From positions 1-7,623 of the forward strand of contig SLDH01000075.1 of assembly GCA_007125415.1 (NCBI GenBank): a stretch of 7,623 nucleotides of DNA. The letters run 5' to 3'. The notes under the pieces are model-generated. The model made no database searches. It worked only from the letters and a program-made list of their open reading frames with translations, and was not told the origin of the DNA. Origin of the DNA: Roseovarius sp. Lineage in GTDB: Bacteria > Pseudomonadota > Alphaproteobacteria > Rhodobacterales > Rhodobacteraceae. A program made the translations under genes and the position numbers. Below, one piece after another: positions 6,017 through 7,623 of the stretch (the stretch's first letter is position 1; every line of letters begins with the position of its first letter).

Positions 6017-7165
6017 CTAACCCTTGCGTTGCTGCATGAACTGCGTCAGCCGCACCAGGCCCTCCTCGATATCCGCCGTTGCCCGCGCATAGGAAAAGCG
6101 CAGGGTTTTGCCGCCGCGCACCGGGTCGAAATCAAGGCCCGGGGTTACGGCGACACCGGCCTCGTCGAGGATCTCCCGGGCAAAGGCCAGGCTGTCATCG
6201 GTCAGATCCGACACATCCGCATAGACATAGAAGGCCCCGTCCGGCGGGGCGATCCTGTCGAACCCCGCCTTCGGCAGCCCCTCGAGCATCAGCGCGCGGT
6301 TGTGGCGGTAGACGGCGAGATTGGCCTGCAATTCCGCCTCGCACTCCATCGCCGCCAGCGCCGCGACCTGACTGGCATGCGGCGCGCAGATGAACATGTT
6401 CTGCATCAGCCGCTCGATGACGCGCACATGGGCGGGCGGCACCACCATCCAGCCCACGCGCCAACCCGTCATGGAAAAATACTTGGAGAAGGAATTGATC
6501 ACATAGACATCGTCGCTGATCTCCAGCGCGCTGACGGCTTTCCGCTCGTATTCGATGCCATGATAGATCTCGTCGCTGATGAAGGCCGCCCCTTGCGCCT
6601 GCGTGGCCTTGATCAGCGCCGCCAGATCGTCTCGCCCCAGCATCGTGCCGGTCGGATTCGCGGGGCTGGCGACCATGAGGCCCTGCAGATCGCGCCCTTC
6701 AAGCTCGGCAGGCAAGGGCTGGAAGCGGTTTTCCGCCGTTGTCTCGATATCCACGGGCACCAGACCCTGGCTGCGCAGGATCTGGCGGTAGCTGGGATAG
6801 CCCGGCGCGCCGATCCCCACCCGTTCGCCGGTGTCGAAAAGCGCGGTGAAGGCCAGCAGGAACGCGCCCGACGAGCCGGCTGTCACGATCACCCGCGCGG
6901 GATCGAGCGTGAGCCCATACCATTGCGCATAAAGCTCTGCGATGCGCGCGCGCAACCCGGGCAGGCCCAGCGCCACGGTGTAGCCCATCGGATCATCGCG
7001 CATCTGCCGCGCCAGCGCGGCGCGCGCGCCCTCGGGCGCGGCCGTGCCGGGCTGGCCCACCTCCATATGGATGATATGTCGCCCCGAAGCCTCGGCGGCG
7101 CGGGCCTGCTCCATGACATCCATCACAATGAAGGGATCGATCGCGCTGCGCCTTGAGTTCCGCAT
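6017..7165 (-). CDS. PLP-dependent aminotransferase, class I/II (fold type I)
   Basis: A complete 382-residue cytoplasmic enzyme that would move an amino group between an amino acid and a 2-oxo acid. Family landmarks are all present: GYTVALGLPGLR (61-72), the SPANPTG loop with N170, DEIYHG with D198 (pairs with the pyridine nitrogen) and Y201, the Schiff-base lysine K228 in NSFSKYFSMTGWRVGW with phosphate-binding R236, and the substrate-carboxylate arginine R356 in LRFSYA. It resembles the gamma subgroup of aspartate/aromatic aminotransferase-like proteins, but substrate cannot be assigned, so no gene name is given. The start at 7165 follows an AGGAG box (7173-7177) with seven-base spacing. 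The frame stays open upstream to an ATG at 7222, but that would lie inside the promoter. The M48 gene is divergent, 56 bases away. Confidence 0.93.
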   Translation of the reverse strand: MRNSRRSAIDPFIVMDVMEQARAAEASGRHIIHMEVGQPGTAAPEGARAALARQMRDDPMGYTVALGLPGLRARIAELYAQWYGLTLDPARVIVTAGSSGAFLLAFTALFDTGERVGIGAPGYPSYRQILRSQGLVPVDIETTAENRFQPLPAELEGRDLQGLMVASPANPTGTMLGRDDLAALIKATQAQGAAFISDEIYHGIEYERKAVSALEISDDVYVINSFSKYFSMTGWRVGWMVVPPAHVRVIERLMQNMFICAPHASQVAALAAMECEAELQANLAVYRHNRALMLEGLPKAGFDRIAPPDGAFYVYADVSDLTDDSLAFAREILDEAGVAVTPGLDFDPVRGGKTLRFSYARATADIEEGLVRLTQFMQQRKG

Positions 7166-7172
7166 GTCTTTA

Positions 7173-7177
7173 CTCCT
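7173..7177 (-). promoter_or_regulatory. Ribosome binding site of the aminotransferase
   Basis: AGGAG on the minus strand, seven bases before the ATG at 7165. It is the strongest ribosome site in the window and rules against the longer frame that begins at 7222. Confidence 0.75.
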
Positions 7178-7193
7178 AGACTGAATTGGCGCA

Positions 7194-7222
7194 GTTACAC
7201 CGCCCCGAGCGAGCCAGGTCAA
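7194..7222 (-). promoter_or_regulatory. Likely sigma-70 promoter of the aminotransferase
   Basis: On the minus strand, TTGACC (7222-7217) and TGTAAC (7199-7194) are 17 bases apart and match the consensus at five and four of six positions. Initiation near 7187 gives a leader of about 22 bases that contains the AGGAG box. The first base of the -35 element is also the A of the ATG of the divergent M48 gene. Confidence 0.5.
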
Positions 7223-7623
7223 TGCATCTCATCCGCCTTCTGTCCGTCCTTCTGCTGGTCACCCTGACGCTGGCCCATCCGGCGCGCGCCGTGACCCTGC
7301 TGCGCGATCCCGATATCGAACATGCGCTCAAGCAACTGGCCGAGCCGATCCTGCTGGCCGCCGGCCTCAGCCCCGCGCGCACGGATATTCTCGTGATCGA
7401 CGACCGCGCGCTCAATGCGTTCGTCGTGGACCGCTCGACGATCTTTCTCCATTCGGGGCTGATCATGCGGATGGAAAATGCCGCGATGCTGCAATCGGTG
7501 ATCGCGCATGAGGCGGCTCATATCGCCAATGGCCATCTCATGCGCCGCCCGATCGCACTGCGCAATGCCCGCACGGCCGCGGGGCTGGGCTCGGTGCTGG
7601 CCGGGATGGCGGCGGCGACCACC
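7222..7623 (+). CDS. Exported M48 family zinc metalloprotease, N-terminal part
   Basis: 134 codons are visible and the frame is open at the window edge. A signal peptide (residues 1-23, hydrophobic core 5-18, likely cleavage after ARA) points to the periplasm. The zinc-binding motif HEAAH is at 96-100 (ligands H96 and H100, catalytic E97), followed by IANGH, the usual form in M48 proteases. LNAFVV at 64-69 and the following strand fit the region before the helix in BepA/YfgC- and LoiP-like members. BepA-type enzymes degrade stalled outer-membrane proteins; whether this protein also carries the TPR tail of BepA cannot be seen. The ribosome site is poor (AGG at 7216-7218, three bases before ATG). 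A weak promoter (TTGAGT at 7153-7158, TAGACT at 7177-7182, 18-base spacer) could serve it. It is divergent from the aminotransferase. Confidence 0.9.
   Translation, partial: MHLIRLLSVLLLVTLTLAHPARAVTLLRDPDIEHALKQLAEPILLAAGLSPARTDILVIDDRALNAFVVDRSTIFLHSGLIMRMENAAMLQSVIAHEAAHIANGHLMRRPIALRNARTAAGLGSVLAGMAAATT

Noticed and set aside
283..7156. Long open frames antisense to every complete gene (283-1614, 2271-4163, 4224-5552, 6029-7156, plus strand)
   Set aside because: They mirror the real genes almost exactly, are rich in His/Arg/Ala/Gly, have no recognisable motifs and no ribosome sites. They arise from G/C at third codon positions in a GC-rich genome.

Overview
The window comes from a GC-rich alphaproteobacterium, most likely a Rhodobacterales/Roseobacter-group member. 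The grounds are the strong G/C bias at codon third positions, the protein flavour (PBP1A ending in a Gly-Gly-Leu-Tyr tail, an AMIN-type AmiC, an RF2 gene with no frameshift site) and an intergenic A/T-rich motif that I remember from this group. The genus cannot be fixed from the sequence.

Layout, left to right. (1) 1-271, minus strand: the first 90 codons of an amidase-signature hydrolase, running off the left edge. (2) 272-402: a gap with a candidate terminator hairpin and the A/T-rich motif. (3) 403-1530, minus: prfB (release factor 2), complete. (4) 1608-4130, minus: mrcA (class A penicillin-binding protein 1A), complete, with a TTG start and its own likely promoter. (5) 4254-5456, minus: amiC-type N-acetylmuramoyl-L-alanine amidase, complete. 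(6) 5457-6016: a 560-base gap with no convincing gene but many inverted repeats, including a 14-bp perfect hairpin and a folded multi-hairpin element. (7) 6017-7165, minus: a fold-type I PLP aminotransferase, complete. (8) 7222-7623, plus: the N-terminal third or so of an exported M48 metalloprotease, running off the right edge and divergent from the aminotransferase.

Transcription from amiC through mrcA to prfB runs in one direction with gaps of 123 and 77 bases and no strong terminator between them. The first two genes are a peptidoglycan unit: AmiC cuts the stem peptide from the glycan during septum splitting, and PBP1A polymerises and crosslinks new glycan. prfB is a translation gene carried along with them. 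Likely sigma-70 promoters in front of mrcA, prfB and the aminotransferase suggest that each can also be expressed separately. All three have a 17-base spacer and leave a leader of about 20 bases.

I see no new enzymatic or defence system. The least ordinary part is the 5457-6016 gap. It carries a compact element with an outer stem enclosing two equal 6-bp hairpins with three-base loops, followed by a third nested stem. It looks like an interspersed palindromic repeat or a structured RNA and may mark a rearrangement point.
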